DNA of 64,000 nt, taken from NCBI GenBank assembly GCA_963775625.1, contig CAVZJM010000014.1, positions 186,001 through 250,000 on the forward strand, in the 5' to 3' direction. Shown here piece by piece: positions 34,991 to 43,381 of the stretch (its first letter is position 1; every line of letters begins with the position of its first letter). Source of the stretch: JAIBJN01 sp963775625. GTDB taxonomy: Bacteria; Actinomycetota; Thermoleophilia; Gaiellales; Gaiellaceae. The notes under the pieces were generated by a model. The model worked only from the letters and a program-made list of their open reading frames with translations. It was not told the DNA's origin and did no database searches. A program made the translations under genes and the position numbers.

Positions 34991-36987
34991 ACGATCTTCT
35001 CGAACGCGGCCTCGTCGAGGATCTCGACGCCGGCCTTGCGGGCCTTGTCCGCCTTCGAGCCGGGGCTCTCGCCGACGATCACGGCCGTCGTCTTCTTCGA
35101 GACCGAGTCGGTGACCTTGGCGCCCTTCGCCTCGAGCGCGGCGCGGGCCTGCTCGCGCGACCAGCGCTCGAGGGTCCCGGTGATCACGTACGTCCGGCCG
35201 GTGAGGGGCCCCTCGATCGGACGCTCGGCCTCGCCCAGCTCGAAGCGGATCCCCAGGGCGCGCAGCTCCTCGATCAGCGCGCGGTTCTTCTCGTCGGCGA
35301 ACCAGGTGGCGATCGACTCGGCACGGTCGGGCCCGATGCCCTCGACCTCCTCGATGTCCTCCTGGCGGGCGGCGAGCAGCGCGTCCACCAAGCCGAAGTG
35401 GCGGGCGAGGTTCTGCGCCGTCACCCAGCCGACGTCCGGGATGTTGAGCCCGAAGAGGACGCGCGAGAACGGGATCTGCTTGGAGGCCGCGATGGCGTCG
35501 ACCGCGTTCCGGGCCGAGATCTCGGCGTAGCCGTCGAGCTCGGCGAGCTGCTCGGCCGTCAGCCGGTAGAGATCGGGGATCGAGCGCAGGAGCCCGAGGT
35601 CCCAGAGGCGGCGCACGAACTGCTCTCCGACCCCCTCGATGTCGGCGGCCGCCATCACCCAGTTGATCAGCGACTCGAGCCCGCGAGACGGGCAGGCGTT
35701 GTTGGGGCAGCGGTGCATGACCTCGCCCTCGGGCTTGACGATCTCGGCGCCGCAGAGCGGGCACTTGCTGGGCATCCGGAACCGCCTCGTGCCCTTCGCG
35801 TGCGGCAGCACCGGGCCCACCACCTGCGGGATCACGTCGCCGGCGCGCTGGACGATGACCGTGTCTCCCTGGCGGATGTCCTTGCGGTTGATGTCCTCCT
35901 CGTTGTGCAGCGTGGCCTGGGAGACGGTGACGCCGCCCACCTCCACGGGCTCGAGCTGGGCCCAGGGGTTCAGCGCGCCGGTTCGCCCGACGCGCACGTG
36001 GATCTTCAGCAGCTTCGTCTGCGCGGTCATCGGCGCCCACTTGAAGGCGCGCGCCCAGCGCGGGCGTCCGTGGAGGGCGCCGAGACGCTGCTGCTGGTCG
36101 AGGGAGTCGACCTTGATGACGATGCCGTCGATCTCGTAGTCGAGCTCGATCCGCTTCGCCTCCCACTCGGCACACTCGCGCGCGACGGATTCGAGCGACT
36201 CGTGGCGCTTCGCGTGGGGGTTGGTGCGGAAGCCGCGCTCCCGCAGCCACTCGAGGGTCTCCCAGTGCGTGCCGAAGTCGAGGCCGTCGCCGCGGCCGGT
36301 CCCATAGACCCAGATCGAGAGGTCGCGCTCGGCCGTGATCTGCGGATTGAGCTGCCGCAGCGAGCCCGCGGCCGCGTTCCGCGGGTTGGGCGCCGTCTTC
36401 TTGCCCTCGGCGGCGAGGCGCTCGTTCAGGCGGTTGAAGGCGGAGAGCGGGAAGTAGACCTCACAGCGCACCTCGAGCACGGGCGGCGGCTCGCCGTCCC
36501 CGCGCATGCGCAGGGGGATCGCCTTGATGGTGCGGAGGTTCACGGTGACGTCCTCGCCCCGCTCCCCGTCCCCCCGCGTGGCGCCGCGGACGAGGAGGCC
36601 GTCGTCGTAGACGAGCGAGACCGCCGAGCCGTCGATCTTCGGCTCCGTCACGTAGGTGACCGGCTCGTCCGAGTCGAGGCGCTTGCGCACGTCGTCGGCC
36701 CACTTGACGAGCGTCTCGTCGGTCGTCACCTTCTCGAGCGAGCCCATCGGCGTCAGGTGCTCGACCTTGCGGAACTTGTCCGAAGGAGGCGCGCCGACGC
36801 GCTGCGTGGGCGAATCGGGGGTGGCCAGGCCGGGGTTCTCCTCCTCGAGCTGCTGCAGCTCGTCGAAGAGGCGGTCGTACTCCGCGTCCGAGATCTCCGG
36901 ATCGTCGAGAACGTGGTAGCGGTAGAGGTGGTGGGCGACGAGCTTGCGGAGCTCGGCCGCGCGCTTCTCGCCTGTCTTAGAGGACAT
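34987..36987 (-). CDS. ligA: NAD-dependent DNA ligase
   Basis: 666 residues, complete. Ia-type N-terminus (ELRKLVAHHLYRYHVLDDPE), adenylated lysine in VTEPKIDGSAVSLVY, nucleotidyltransferase and OB blocks (RGDGERGEDVT, GRTGALNPWAQLEPV), and a four-cysteine zinc finger (CPLCGAEI to CPNNACPSR). Helix-hairpin-helix repeats and a C-terminal BRCT domain (GPLTGRTYVITGTLERWSRE) close it. Joins Okazaki fragments. Its 5' end overlaps the HAD gene stop by 11 bp, so they are co-transcribed. Confidence 0.97.
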   Translation of the reverse strand: MSSKTGEKRAAELRKLVAHHLYRYHVLDDPEISDAEYDRLFDELQQLEEENPGLATPDSPTQRVGAPPSDKFRKVEHLTPMGSLEKVTTDETLVKWADDVRKRLDSDEPVTYVTEPKIDGSAVSLVYDDGLLVRGATRGDGERGEDVTVNLRTIKAIPLRMRGDGEPPPVLEVRCEVYFPLSAFNRLNERLAAEGKKTAPNPRNAAAGSLRQLNPQITAERDLSIWVYGTGRGDGLDFGTHWETLEWLRERGFRTNPHAKRHESLESVARECAEWEAKRIELDYEIDGIVIKVDSLDQQQRLGALHGRPRWARAFKWAPMTAQTKLLKIHVRVGRTGALNPWAQLEPVEVGGVTVSQATLHNEEDINRKDIRQGDTVIVQRAGDVIPQVVGPVLPHAKGTRRFRMPSKCPLCGAEIVKPEGEVMHRCPNNACPSRGLESLINWVMAAADIEGVGEQFVRRLWDLGLLRSIPDLYRLTAEQLAELDGYAEISARNAVDAIAASKQIPFSRVLFGLNIPDVGWVTAQNLARHFGLVDALLAARQEDIEEVEGIGPDRAESIATWFADEKNRALIEELRALGIRFELGEAERPIEGPLTGRTYVITGTLERWSREQARAALEAKGAKVTDSVSKKTTAVIVGESPGSKADKARKAGVEILDEAAFEKIV

Positions 36988-37606
36988 CGAGGAGCTGCTC
37001 GGGGCTCGTGACGAGCGCGTCCGCCTCGGCCAGGGCCTCGACCGGGTGGATGTTGCCCCAGGCGACGGCGACCGTGTACACGCCCGCCGCCTTGCCGGCG
37101 CCGACGTCGAACGGCGAGTCGCCGACGAACGCCGCCTCGGCGGGCTCGGCCTCGAGCAGCTCGAGCGCGGCCAGCACCGGGGCCGGGTCGGGCTTGTGGC
37201 GATCGGTCATGTCCGAGGTGACGACGGCGTCGAAGTAGCGCTCGAGCGGCAGCACGGCGAAGGCGAGCTCGACCGTCTTCCGACGCTTCGCCGTGACGAT
37301 CCCGAGGCGGCGTCCCTGCCGCCTCAGCTCGGCGAGCACGTGCTCGACTCCTTCGAAGGACTCGAGCTCGTCGTGGAGCGGCTCGTTGTGCTCCCGGTAG
37401 ACGCGAACGAGCTCGTCGGCCTGAGCGCGGTCGATCGCACGCATCTGGTCGTAGATGCTGGAGCCACCGACCATCGCAGCGAGCTCGGCGTCGGGGATCT
37501 CCCGGCTCAGCACCGTGCGGGTAGCGTGCTTGAAGGAGGCGAGGATGATCGCCCCGGAGTCGATCAGGGTGCCGTCGAGGTCGAAGAGGACGTTGGGATA
37601 GCGCAT
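36977..37606 (-). CDS. HAD-family phosphatase (Gph/PpaX-like)
   Basis: 209 residues from ATG at 37606. Motif I LFDLDGTLIDSG, cap domain of helices, motif II VTAKRRKT, motif III lysine in DRHKPDPAPV, motif IV FVGDSPFDVGAGKAAG. This pattern fits phosphoglycolate phosphatase or pyrophosphatase PpaX. A -10 box TACGAT lies 7 bases before the ATG, so the transcript may be leaderless. An upstream ATG at 37636 is possible. Confidence 0.88.
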   Translation of the reverse strand: MRYPNVLFDLDGTLIDSGAIILASFKHATRTVLSREIPDAELAAMVGGSSIYDQMRAIDRAQADELVRVYREHNEPLHDELESFEGVEHVLAELRRQGRRLGIVTAKRRKTVELAFAVLPLERYFDAVVTSDMTDRHKPDPAPVLAALELLEAEPAEAAFVGDSPFDVGAGKAAGVYTVAVAWGNIHPVEALAEADALVTSPEQLLDVL

Positions 37607-37645
37607 CGCGTTGATCGTATCGACGCGATGCGCCATGATCGCCTC

Positions 37646-38053
37646 ATGCCACAGGGCGACGGCACGAAGGAATCGCCGTGGGTTCTGAAGACCCCGCCAG
37701 GGACGTCCGAGTACCAGATGTACCGGGACGAAGCGGCCGACCCGCCGGTACTCGTCTGCGTGGTCGGCAAGACGACGCTCGGCTACCAGCTGCGCGCGCT
37801 CGACGACCTGCACGCGATGCTGAAAGCGCACGGCGACTGGATGCTCCTGGGCAGCGCGGACGAGCAGAAGCCGGCGGCGGAGGGCACCGTCGAGGCGTGG
37901 GCGCGCTCGCCGGACAACCCCGTCGGCGGCTGGTACGGGCTCAAGAAGGGCCTCCGCGGTCGCTTCGCCATGTACGTCCCGCCGCTTCTGGAGGCGCTGG
38001 GCCGCGCTGAGGTCGAGCACAACCCGCGCAACAACCGTATGCGCGCTCGCTAG
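37646..38053 (+). CDS. Conserved hypothetical protein
   Basis: 135 residues. SPWVLKTPPGTSEYQMYRDE, TTLGYQLRALDDLHAMLKAH and NPVGGWYGLKKGLRGRFAMY give a compact, Trp/Tyr-rich soluble protein; I recall similar small DUF proteins in actinobacteria but cannot name the family with confidence. No signal peptide or catalytic motif. ATG lies 39 bp from the divergent HAD start. The stop overlaps truA by 4 bp. Confidence 0.75.
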   Translation: MPQGDGTKESPWVLKTPPGTSEYQMYRDEAADPPVLVCVVGKTTLGYQLRALDDLHAMLKAHGDWMLLGSADEQKPAAEGTVEAWARSPDNPVGGWYGLKKGLRGRFAMYVPPLLEALGRAEVEHNPRNNRMRAR

Positions 38054-38775
38054 CGCTTGTAGAGAACGCGCTCCAGGTACAGGCCCCAGGGCGGGGCCGT
38101 GGCCCCGGCCTCGTCTCGCGGGCGGCCTGCGAGCAACCGCTCGATCTCGTCCCGGCCCTGCTCGAGCATCGTCCCGACCAGGGTGCGCACCATGTGGCGC
38201 AGGAAGCTGTCGGCGGTGATCGTGAAGCCGAGGATGTCGCCGTCGCGCTCCCACGCGGCTTCCCGGACGACTCGGACGAAGGAGTCGTGCTGCGTCTCCG
38301 TGGGTGTGAACGCGCGAAAGTCGTGCTCGCCGACCAGAAGCGCTGCTGAAGCGTCCAGCGCGTCGTCGTCCACGGGACGCGGCAGCCAGAGGGAGCGCCG
38401 CAGCTCGAGCGGCGAGTGCACGGCGCGCCGCCACACGCGGTAGCGGTAGGAGCGAGCGAGGGCGGAGAAGCGGGCGTTGAACCCCGGCGGAGCGGCCTCC
38501 CCGGCGACGGCGGCCACGTCGTCCGGAAGGACGCCGTTCAGCGCCGGCGCCGCCCGCTCGGGCGGCGGCCCGCTGTCCGCCTCGAAGCTCGCGACCTGGC
38601 CCAGCGCGTGCACGCCGGCGTCCGTCCGACCGGCGACGGCGAGCGCACTCCAGCTCGGATACACGCTGTCGAGCGCCTCGCGGACCACGCTCTCCACGGT
38701 CCTGAGCCCGGGCTGCGCCGCCCAGCCCGAGAACCCCGTGCCGTCGTACTCGAGCGTGAGCTTGACAACGCTCAT
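38050..38775 (-). CDS. truA: tRNA pseudouridine(38-40) synthase
   Basis: 241 residues from ATG at 38775. Catalytic Asp in AVAGRTDAGVHALGQ. KLTLEYDGTGFSGWAAQPG, RSYRYRVW, EHDFRAFT, and ADSFLRHMVRTLVGTMLEQG are all TruA blocks. It often follows rplQ; here an ArsR-SRPBCC pair separates them and truA points away from rplQ's operator region. The start codon lies two bases from the palindromic operator at 38777, which may also affect truA. Confidence 0.95.
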   Translation of the reverse strand: MSVVKLTLEYDGTGFSGWAAQPGLRTVESVVREALDSVYPSWSALAVAGRTDAGVHALGQVASFEADSGPPPERAAPALNGVLPDDVAAVAGEAAPPGFNARFSALARSYRYRVWRRAVHSPLELRRSLWLPRPVDDDALDASAALLVGEHDFRAFTPTETQHDSFVRVVREAAWERDGDILGFTITADSFLRHMVRTLVGTMLEQGRDEIERLLAGRPRDEAGATAPPWGLYLERVLYKR

Positions 38776-38790
38776 GGTAAGCAATAACTT
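38762..38790 (+). promoter_or_regulatory. Promoter of the arsR-type gene
   Basis: Perfect -35 TTGACA (38762-38767), a 17-base spacer, then -10 TAACTT (38785-38790). Transcription should start at about 38797, four bases before the GTG. The -10 lies inside the operator palindrome. One of the best promoters in the window. Confidence 0.8.
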
Positions 38791-38809
38791 ACGGTAAGTT
38801 GTGGCTTAC
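38777..38809. promoter_or_regulatory. Palindromic operator for the ArsR-type repressor
   Basis: Centred at 38793. The inner perfect repeat AACTTAC-G-GTAAGTT and the outer GTAAGC/GCTTAC share the half-site GTAAG, giving four copies. It covers the -10 and first codons of the ArsR gene and abuts truA. AT-rich in a GC-rich region. Autoregulation is inferred. Confidence 0.75.
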
Positions 38810-39136
38810 GCAGACGCTCTGACAGCACTCGCCGATCCTACGCGGCGCTCGGTGTTCGAGACCTTGCGCGACGGGCCGCGCTCGGTGGGCGACCTCGCCC
38901 ACGGCCTGCCAGTGAGCCGGCCTGCCGTCTCGCAGCATCTGCGGGTGCTCAAGGCAGCCGGGCTCGTGCGCGAGCGGCGCCAGGGCACGCGCAACTTCTA
39001 CAGCGTCGACGGCGACGGGCTCGCCGACCTGCGTGAGTACTTCGAAGGGTTCTGGGACGAGGCGCTGACGGCCTTCAAGGCCGCCGCGGAAAGCGATCAA
39101 GGAGGAGACAGAAATGAGCAGCCGGATGACGGATGA
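38801..39136 (+). CDS. ArsR-family transcriptional regulator
   Basis: 111 residues from GTG at 38801. Winged helix: LADPTRRSVFETLRDGPRSV, recognition helix PVSRPAVSQHLRVLKAAGLV, wing RQGTRNFYSVD. The C-terminal helix (LREYFEGFWDEALTAFKAAA) resembles ArsR proteins paired with SRPBCC proteins. No metal-binding cysteines (no CxC). It overlaps the SRPBCC gene by 23 bp. It probably represses its own operon through the operator it overlaps. Confidence 0.92.
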   Translation: MAYADALTALADPTRRSVFETLRDGPRSVGDLAHGLPVSRPAVSQHLRVLKAAGLVRERRQGTRNFYSVDGDGLADLREYFEGFWDEALTAFKAAAESDQGGDRNEQPDDG

Positions 39137-39578
39137 GCTGGCCGTGCGGAAGTCGGTGTTCGTGCGCTGCACCCCGGAGCACGCCTTCCACGTCTACACG
39201 GAGCGCATGAACGACTGGTACCCGATCGAAGGGCACTCGATCTTCGACGACCCCGAGGCGACGATCGTCTGGGAGGGACAGGTCGGCGGGCGCGTGTACG
39301 AGCGCTCCTCGAGCGGCGAGGAGGGCGTCTGGGGCACGATCATCGCCTGGGACCCCCCCAACGAGCTCGCGATGACCTGGCACCCCGCCCGGGGCGAGGA
39401 GACCGCGCAGGAGCTGAGCATCCGGTTCACGCCGGAGGAGGGCGGGACGCGTGTCGACGTCGTCCACACGGGCTGGGAACGGATCGGGCCCGACTTCCGC
39501 GAGCGCATGGCCGGGTACGACGAAGGCTGGCCGAAGGTGCTCGACCTGTTCGTCGAGGCGGCCGGCAGGAAGAGCTGA
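39114..39578 (+). CDS. SRPBCC / AHSA1-like domain protein
   Basis: 154 residues. AHSA1 (activator of Hsp90 ATPase 1-like) fold: KSVFVRCTPEHAFHVYTERM, EATIVWEGQVGGRVYERSS, GTIIAWDPPNELAMTWHP and TRVDVVHTGWERIG. A hydrophobic-ligand cavity is expected; ligand unknown. AAGGAGG upstream supports ATG at 39114. ArsR-SRPBCC pairs like this are common two-gene operons. Confidence 0.9.
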   Translation: MSSRMTDELAVRKSVFVRCTPEHAFHVYTERMNDWYPIEGHSIFDDPEATIVWEGQVGGRVYERSSSGEEGVWGTIIAWDPPNELAMTWHPARGEETAQELSIRFTPEEGGTRVDVVHTGWERIGPDFRERMAGYDEGWPKVLDLFVEAAGRKS

Positions 39579-39599
39579 GATGCCGGCCTCGGCCGTTCG

Positions 39600-39646
39600 G
39601 TCGCGGCGCCGCCCGCTCCGGTGGCTCCGGCGCCCCGCGCCGCGAC
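39600..39646. terminator. Hairpin between the SRPBCC gene and rplQ
   Basis: GTCGCGGCGC (39600-39609) and GCGCCGCGAC (39637-39646) form a perfect 10-bp stem around a 27-base loop that may itself fold. It ends one base before the rplQ stop, so it probably closes the alpha operon and the convergent unit. Confidence 0.6.
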
Positions 39647-39647
39647 G

Positions 39648-40037
39648 CTACGCCGGAGCGCCGACCGGCGCGCGCACCGGCACGTAGTCCACGAGCTCGA
39701 GGTAGGCCATCGAGGCGGCGTCTCCCTGGCGCGGGCCGAGCTTCACGACCCGGGTGTAGCCGCCCGGCCGGTCGGCGAAGCGCGGGGCGACGTCGGCGAA
39801 GAGGGCGTGCGCCGCTCCCTTCGAGCGGAGGAATGCCACCGCCTGCCGGTGCGCAGCCACGTCGCCGCGCTTCCCGAGCGTGATCATCTGCTCGACGATC
39901 GGCCGCACCTCCTTGGCCTTGGCCTCGGTGGTCTTGATGCGGCCGTTCTCGATCAGGGCGCAGGCGAGGTTCGCGTAGAGCGCCTTGCGGTGGGCCGAGT
40001 CCCGGCCCAGCTTCCTGCCTGCGCGCTTGTGCCTCAT
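39648..40037 (-). CDS. rplQ: 50S ribosomal protein L17
   Basis: 129 residues. MRHKRAGRKLGRDSAHRKAL, ALIENGRIKTTEAKAKEVRP, and the C-terminal YTRVVKLGPRQGDAASMAYL with the final ELVDY strand are diagnostic. Large-subunit protein near the exit tunnel. Last gene of the alpha operon, 5 bp after rpoA. Confidence 0.97.
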   Translation of the reverse strand: MRHKRAGRKLGRDSAHRKALYANLACALIENGRIKTTEAKAKEVRPIVEQMITLGKRGDVAAHRQAVAFLRSKGAAHALFADVAPRFADRPGGYTRVVKLGPRQGDAASMAYLELVDYVPVRAPVGAPA

Positions 40038-40042
40038 TTCCC

Positions 40043-41002
40043 TTACTCGTCCCTGAGGGTCAGCCCGTGGGCCTGGAGGGTCTCGCTGACCTCCTCGATC
40101 GACTTCTTGCCGAAGTTCGGGATCGCCGCGAGCTCGCTCTCGGTCTTCGAGACGAGGTCGCCGATCGTCTCGATGCCGACGCGCTTGAGGCAGTTGTAGC
40201 TGCGGACGCCCAGCTCGAGCTCCTCGATCGGGAAGTTCTCCATCCCGTGCGCCTGCGGCGCCTCCGCCTCGGCCTCGGCGTCCTCCCGGAAGCCCTCGAT
40301 CTTGTCGATGTCCGTGAAGATCGCCAGCTGGCGGATGAGGATCTCGGCGGCCTCCGCGATCGCGTCGCGCGGGGCGACGGAGCCGTCGGTCGTGACGTCG
40401 AGCGTCAGCTTGTCGTAGTCGGTGCGCTGCCCGACGCGCGCGGCCTCGACCTCGTAGGAAACGCGGCGGACCGGCGAGAAGATCGAGTCCACCGGGATGA
40501 CGCCGATCGTGTGCTCGGGACCGCGATTGAGCTCGGCCGGGACGTAGCCGCGGCCGCGGCCGATCGTCAGGGTGACCTCGAGGCGGCCCTTGTCGGAGAG
40601 GTTCGCGATCTCGAGGTCGGGGTTGAGAATCTCGAGATCGGCAGGCGCCTCGATATCCGACGCCTTCACGACGCCGGGGCCCTTCTTCTCCAGCCGCACC
40701 TCGACCTCCGGCGATTCCCCGTGGAGAAGGCAGACGAGGCTCTTCAGGTTGAGGATGACGTCCGTGACGTCCTCGCGCACGCCCTTCAGAGTCGTGAACT
40801 CGTGGGCGACGCCCTCGATCTTGACCGAGGTGACGGCGGCGCCCTCGAGCGACGAGAGCAGCACGCGGCGGAGGGAGTTGCCGAACGTGTAGCCGAAGCC
40901 GCGGTCGAGCGGCTCGATCACGAAGATGCCGCGCTCCTCGGTCACCTCCTCGTGAGTGATCCGGGGCACCTGGAATTCCATGAGCGACGTTCTGGTGGCC
41001 AT
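40043..41002 (-). CDS. rpoA: RNA polymerase subunit alpha
   Basis: 319 residues. N-terminal assembly domain: GIFVIEPLDRGFGYTFGNSL then RRVLLSSLEGAAVTSVKIEG; FTDIDKIEGF leads into the linker. The C-terminal domain has ELELGVRSYNCLKRVGIETI and KKSIEEVSETLQAHGL with helix-hairpin-helix residues for UP-element and activator contact. Alpha operon, 9 bp after rpsD. Confidence 0.98.
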   Translation of the reverse strand: MATRTSLMEFQVPRITHEEVTEERGIFVIEPLDRGFGYTFGNSLRRVLLSSLEGAAVTSVKIEGVAHEFTTLKGVREDVTDVILNLKSLVCLLHGESPEVEVRLEKKGPGVVKASDIEAPADLEILNPDLEIANLSDKGRLEVTLTIGRGRGYVPAELNRGPEHTIGVIPVDSIFSPVRRVSYEVEAARVGQRTDYDKLTLDVTTDGSVAPRDAIAEAAEILIRQLAIFTDIDKIEGFREDAEAEAEAPQAHGMENFPIEELELGVRSYNCLKRVGIETIGDLVSKTESELAAIPNFGKKSIEEVSETLQAHGLTLRDE

Positions 41003-41011
41003 GCTTCCTTT

Positions 41012-41632
41012 CTACTTCGAGTAGAGCTCGACGATGAGCTGCTCCTGGACCGGCGTGTCGATGTCCGACCGGTCGGGGAGCTTCAAGACCTTGCCCGTGA
41101 GGTTGTCGTGGTCGGCCTGGAGCCACGGGGAGACCGACGCGGTCAGGTCGGTGGCGTCACGGACGACCTGCTCGACGGGGCTCCCGGGCTTGAGCGCCAC
41201 GACGTCGTCCGGCTTCACCTGGAAGCTCGGGATGTTCACCCGGCGGCCGTTCACGCCGAAGTGGCCGTGGCGGATGAGCTGGCGCGCCTGCGCGCGCGAG
41301 GCGGCGAAGCCGAGCCGGTAGACCACGTTGTCGAGGCGCGTCTCCAGCATCCGCAGGAGCTCTTCGCCCGTGATCCCCGACCGCTTCGCGGCCTTCTCGT
41401 AGTAGTTGCGGAACTGCCTCTCGAGCAGCCCGTAGTAGCGGCGCGCCTTCTGCTTCTCGCGCAGCTGGAGCAGGTACTCCGACTGCTTGATGCGGCCGCG
41501 CCCGTGCTCGCCCGGCGGGTAGCTGCGGCGCTCGACGGCACACTTCTCCGTCAGGCAGCGCTCGCCCTTCAGGAAGAGCTTCATGCCCTCGCGGCGGCAG
41601 AGCTTGCACTTGGGACCGAGCGGGCGGGCCAT
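41012..41632 (-). CDS. rpsD: 30S ribosomal protein S4
   Basis: 206 residues. The zinc-binding (C+) form: CKLC near the N-terminus and CLTEKC. S4 RNA-binding domain RLGFAASRAQARQLIRHGHF and VNGRRVNIPSFQVKP. Primary 16S binder, and in many bacteria a translational repressor of the alpha operon. Its ATG overlaps the rpsK stop by one base. Confidence 0.97.
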   Translation of the reverse strand: MARPLGPKCKLCRREGMKLFLKGERCLTEKCAVERRSYPPGEHGRGRIKQSEYLLQLREKQKARRYYGLLERQFRNYYEKAAKRSGITGEELLRMLETRLDNVVYRLGFAASRAQARQLIRHGHFGVNGRRVNIPSFQVKPDDVVALKPGSPVEQVVRDATDLTASVSPWLQADHDNLTGKVLKLPDRSDIDTPVQEQLIVELYSK

Positions 41633-42033
41633 TAGACGCGTCTCCGCTTCTTGGGGCGAACGCCGTTGTGGGCCTGCGGGGAGACGTCCTTGACGCCGAG
41701 GATCTCGAGGCCGGCGGCCTGAAGCGAGCGGATCGCCGTCTCCCGACCGGAGCCGGGGCCCTTGACGAACACCTCGACCTTCTGGAGCCCGTGCTCCATG
41801 CCCTTGCGGGCGCAGCTATCGGCAGTCACCTGGGCTGCGAACGGGGTCGACTTGCGGGAGCCCTTGAAGCCGGCGGAGCCGGCGCTCTCCCACGCGATGA
41901 CGTTCCCCTCCTTGTCGGTGAGGCTTACGATCGTGTTGTTGAAGGACGTCTTGATGTGCGCCTGACCGATGGCGATGTTCTTCTTCACCCGGCGGCGAGC
42001 ACGGCCCTTGGACTGCTTCCTTGGAGGAGCCAC
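41632..42033 (-). CDS. rpsK: 30S ribosomal protein S11
   Basis: 133 residues. IGQAHIKTSFNNTIVSLTDK, the basic SAGFKGSRKSTPFAAQ strand, VKGPGSGRETAIRSL and the C-terminal HNGVRPKKRRRV are conserved S11 features. Platform protein near the E site. Stop and start codons of rpsM, rpsK and rpsD adjoin or overlap, so translation is coupled. Confidence 0.97.
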   Translation of the reverse strand: MAPPRKQSKGRARRRVKKNIAIGQAHIKTSFNNTIVSLTDKEGNVIAWESAGSAGFKGSRKSTPFAAQVTADSCARKGMEHGLQKVEVFVKGPGSGRETAIRSLQAAGLEILGVKDVSPQAHNGVRPKKRRRV

Positions 42034-42416
42034 TAGACGCTAGCCTTTGCCTTCTTGCCGCGCCCGACGGTCTTCTTGGGGCCCTTGCGCGTGCGCGCGT
42101 TGGTCTTCGTCCGCTGCCCGTTCACCGGCAGGCCACGGCGGTGCCGGATGCCGCGGTAGGCGCCGATCTCCTGCAGGCGCTTGATCGCCTGGGAGCGCTC
42201 GCGCCTGAGCTCGCCCTCGACCTCGAGGTTCGTGTCGATGTACGTGCGCAGCTTCGTGATCTCCTCGTCCGTGAGGTCGCGGACCTTCTCCTCGTAGGAG
42301 AGGCCGAGGTCGGTGCAGATCCGCTGCGCGGTCGGCTGGCCGATCCCGTAGATGTACGTGAGCGCGACTTCGAGCCGCTTCTCACGGGGGAGGTTCACTC
42401 CTGCGATTCGGGCCAA
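42033..42416 (-). CDS. rpsM: 30S ribosomal protein S13
   Basis: 127 residues from TTG at 42416, preceded by AAGGAG. ARIAGVNLPREKRLEVALTY is the conserved start, so no upstream codon is needed. YGIGQPTAQRIC is the helix-turn, and RHRRGLPVNGQRTKTNARTR the basic C-terminal tail that contacts P-site tRNA. It follows rpmJ by 16 bp. Confidence 0.96.
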   Translation of the reverse strand: MARIAGVNLPREKRLEVALTYIYGIGQPTAQRICTDLGLSYEEKVRDLTDEEITKLRTYIDTNLEVEGELRRERSQAIKRLQEIGAYRGIRHRRGLPVNGQRTKTNARTRKGPKKTVGRGKKAKASV

Positions 42417-42432
42417 CGGTTCTCCTTCGCTC

Positions 42433-42546
42433 CTAGCCCTGCCGCTGCTTGTGCCGCGGGTTCGAGCAGATGACCAGCACCTTGCCGTGCCGCTTGATGA
42501 CGCGGCAGCGGTCACACATCGGCTTGACGGATGGACGTACCTTCAT
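42433..42546 (-). CDS. rpmJ: 50S ribosomal protein L36
   Basis: A 37-residue protein, MKVRPSVKPMCDRCRVIKRH then KVLVICSNPRHKQRQG. Cys11, Cys14, Cys27 and His32 form the zinc ribbon (C+ form). Standard length and position before rpsM, but infA, usually between map and rpmJ, is absent. ATG at 42546, TAG at 42433-42435. Confidence 0.95.
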   Translation of the reverse strand: MKVRPSVKPMCDRCRVIKRHGKVLVICSNPRHKQRQG

Positions 42547-42619
42547 GGGAGATCGGGGGTAAGGCGGCATCCACGCGAAAGCGCGGACGAGCCGCGACCG
42601 TGCATCGTAGCAAAGCGCT

Positions 42620-43381
42620 TCATCCCGCCCTCGCCCTTGCCTTCGTGAGGACGAGAGGGCCGTTGTCGGTGATCGCCACGGTGTGCTCGAAGTGCGCCGA
42701 GAGCGAGTCGTCGTCGGTCGAGATCGACCAGCGGTCGTCGGCCATCCAGACGTCAGGCCCCCCGGCGTTGATCATCGGCTCGATCGCCAGCGTCATCCCC
42801 GGCTGGAGCAGCGGGCCGTGCCCGGGCTCGCCGAAGTTCGGCACCTGCGGCTCCTCGTGCATCGAGCGGCCGATCCCGTGCCCGACCAGCGAGCGGACGA
42901 CCGAGAAGCCGGCGGCTTCGGTCGTGCGCTGGACGGCGGCGGAGATGTCCTGCACGTGGTTCCCCGCCCGCGCCTGTTCGATGCCGGCCGCGAGCGCCGC
43001 CTGCGCGACCTCCAGCAGCCGCTCGGCCTCGTCGTCGACCGTGCCGACGGCGAAGGTGTAGGCGGAGTCGGCGACGAAGCCGTCGAGCGTCACGCCGACG
43101 TCGACCGAGAGAAGGTCACCCTCCTCCAGGGCGTAGGGGCCCGGGATGCCGTGGACGACCATCGAGTTCGGCGACGTGCAGATCGCGGCCGGAAAGCCGC
43201 GGTAGCCCTTGAACGTCGGCACCCCGCCCTCGGAGCGGATGTGGGTCTCGGCTGCATCGTCCAGCTCGGCGGTGGTGACGCCGGGGTTCGCGAGCTCGCC
43301 GAGCAGGGTCAGCGTGCTCGCAACGACTGCGCCGGCGCGGCCCATCGTCTCGATCTCTTCGGTGGACTTCCTGATGATCAT
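42620..43381 (-). CDS. map: Methionine aminopeptidase, type I
   Basis: 253 residues. Metal ligands in order: Asp in LLSVDVGVTLDGFVADSAYT, the second Asp there, His in VGHGIGRSMHEEP, Glu in MTLAIEPMI, and the late Glu in HFEHTVAI. The substrate His is in NSMVVHGIPG. Removes initiator methionine co-translationally. ATG overlaps the adk stop as ATGA. A 73-bp gap separates its stop from rpmJ. Confidence 0.96.
   Translation of the reverse strand: MIIRKSTEEIETMGRAGAVVASTLTLLGELANPGVTTAELDDAAETHIRSEGGVPTFKGYRGFPAAICTSPNSMVVHGIPGPYALEEGDLLSVDVGVTLDGFVADSAYTFAVGTVDDEAERLLEVAQAALAAGIEQARAGNHVQDISAAVQRTTEAAGFSVVRSLVGHGIGRSMHEEPQVPNFGEPGHGPLLQPGMTLAIEPMINAGGPDVWMADDRWSISTDDDSLSAHFEHTVAITDNGPLVLTKARARAG

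Noticed and set aside
32995..37011. Single 1338-codon plus-strand frame
   Set aside because: It joins out-of-frame response-regulator sequence, dacB and antisense ligA; only the dacB portion is real.
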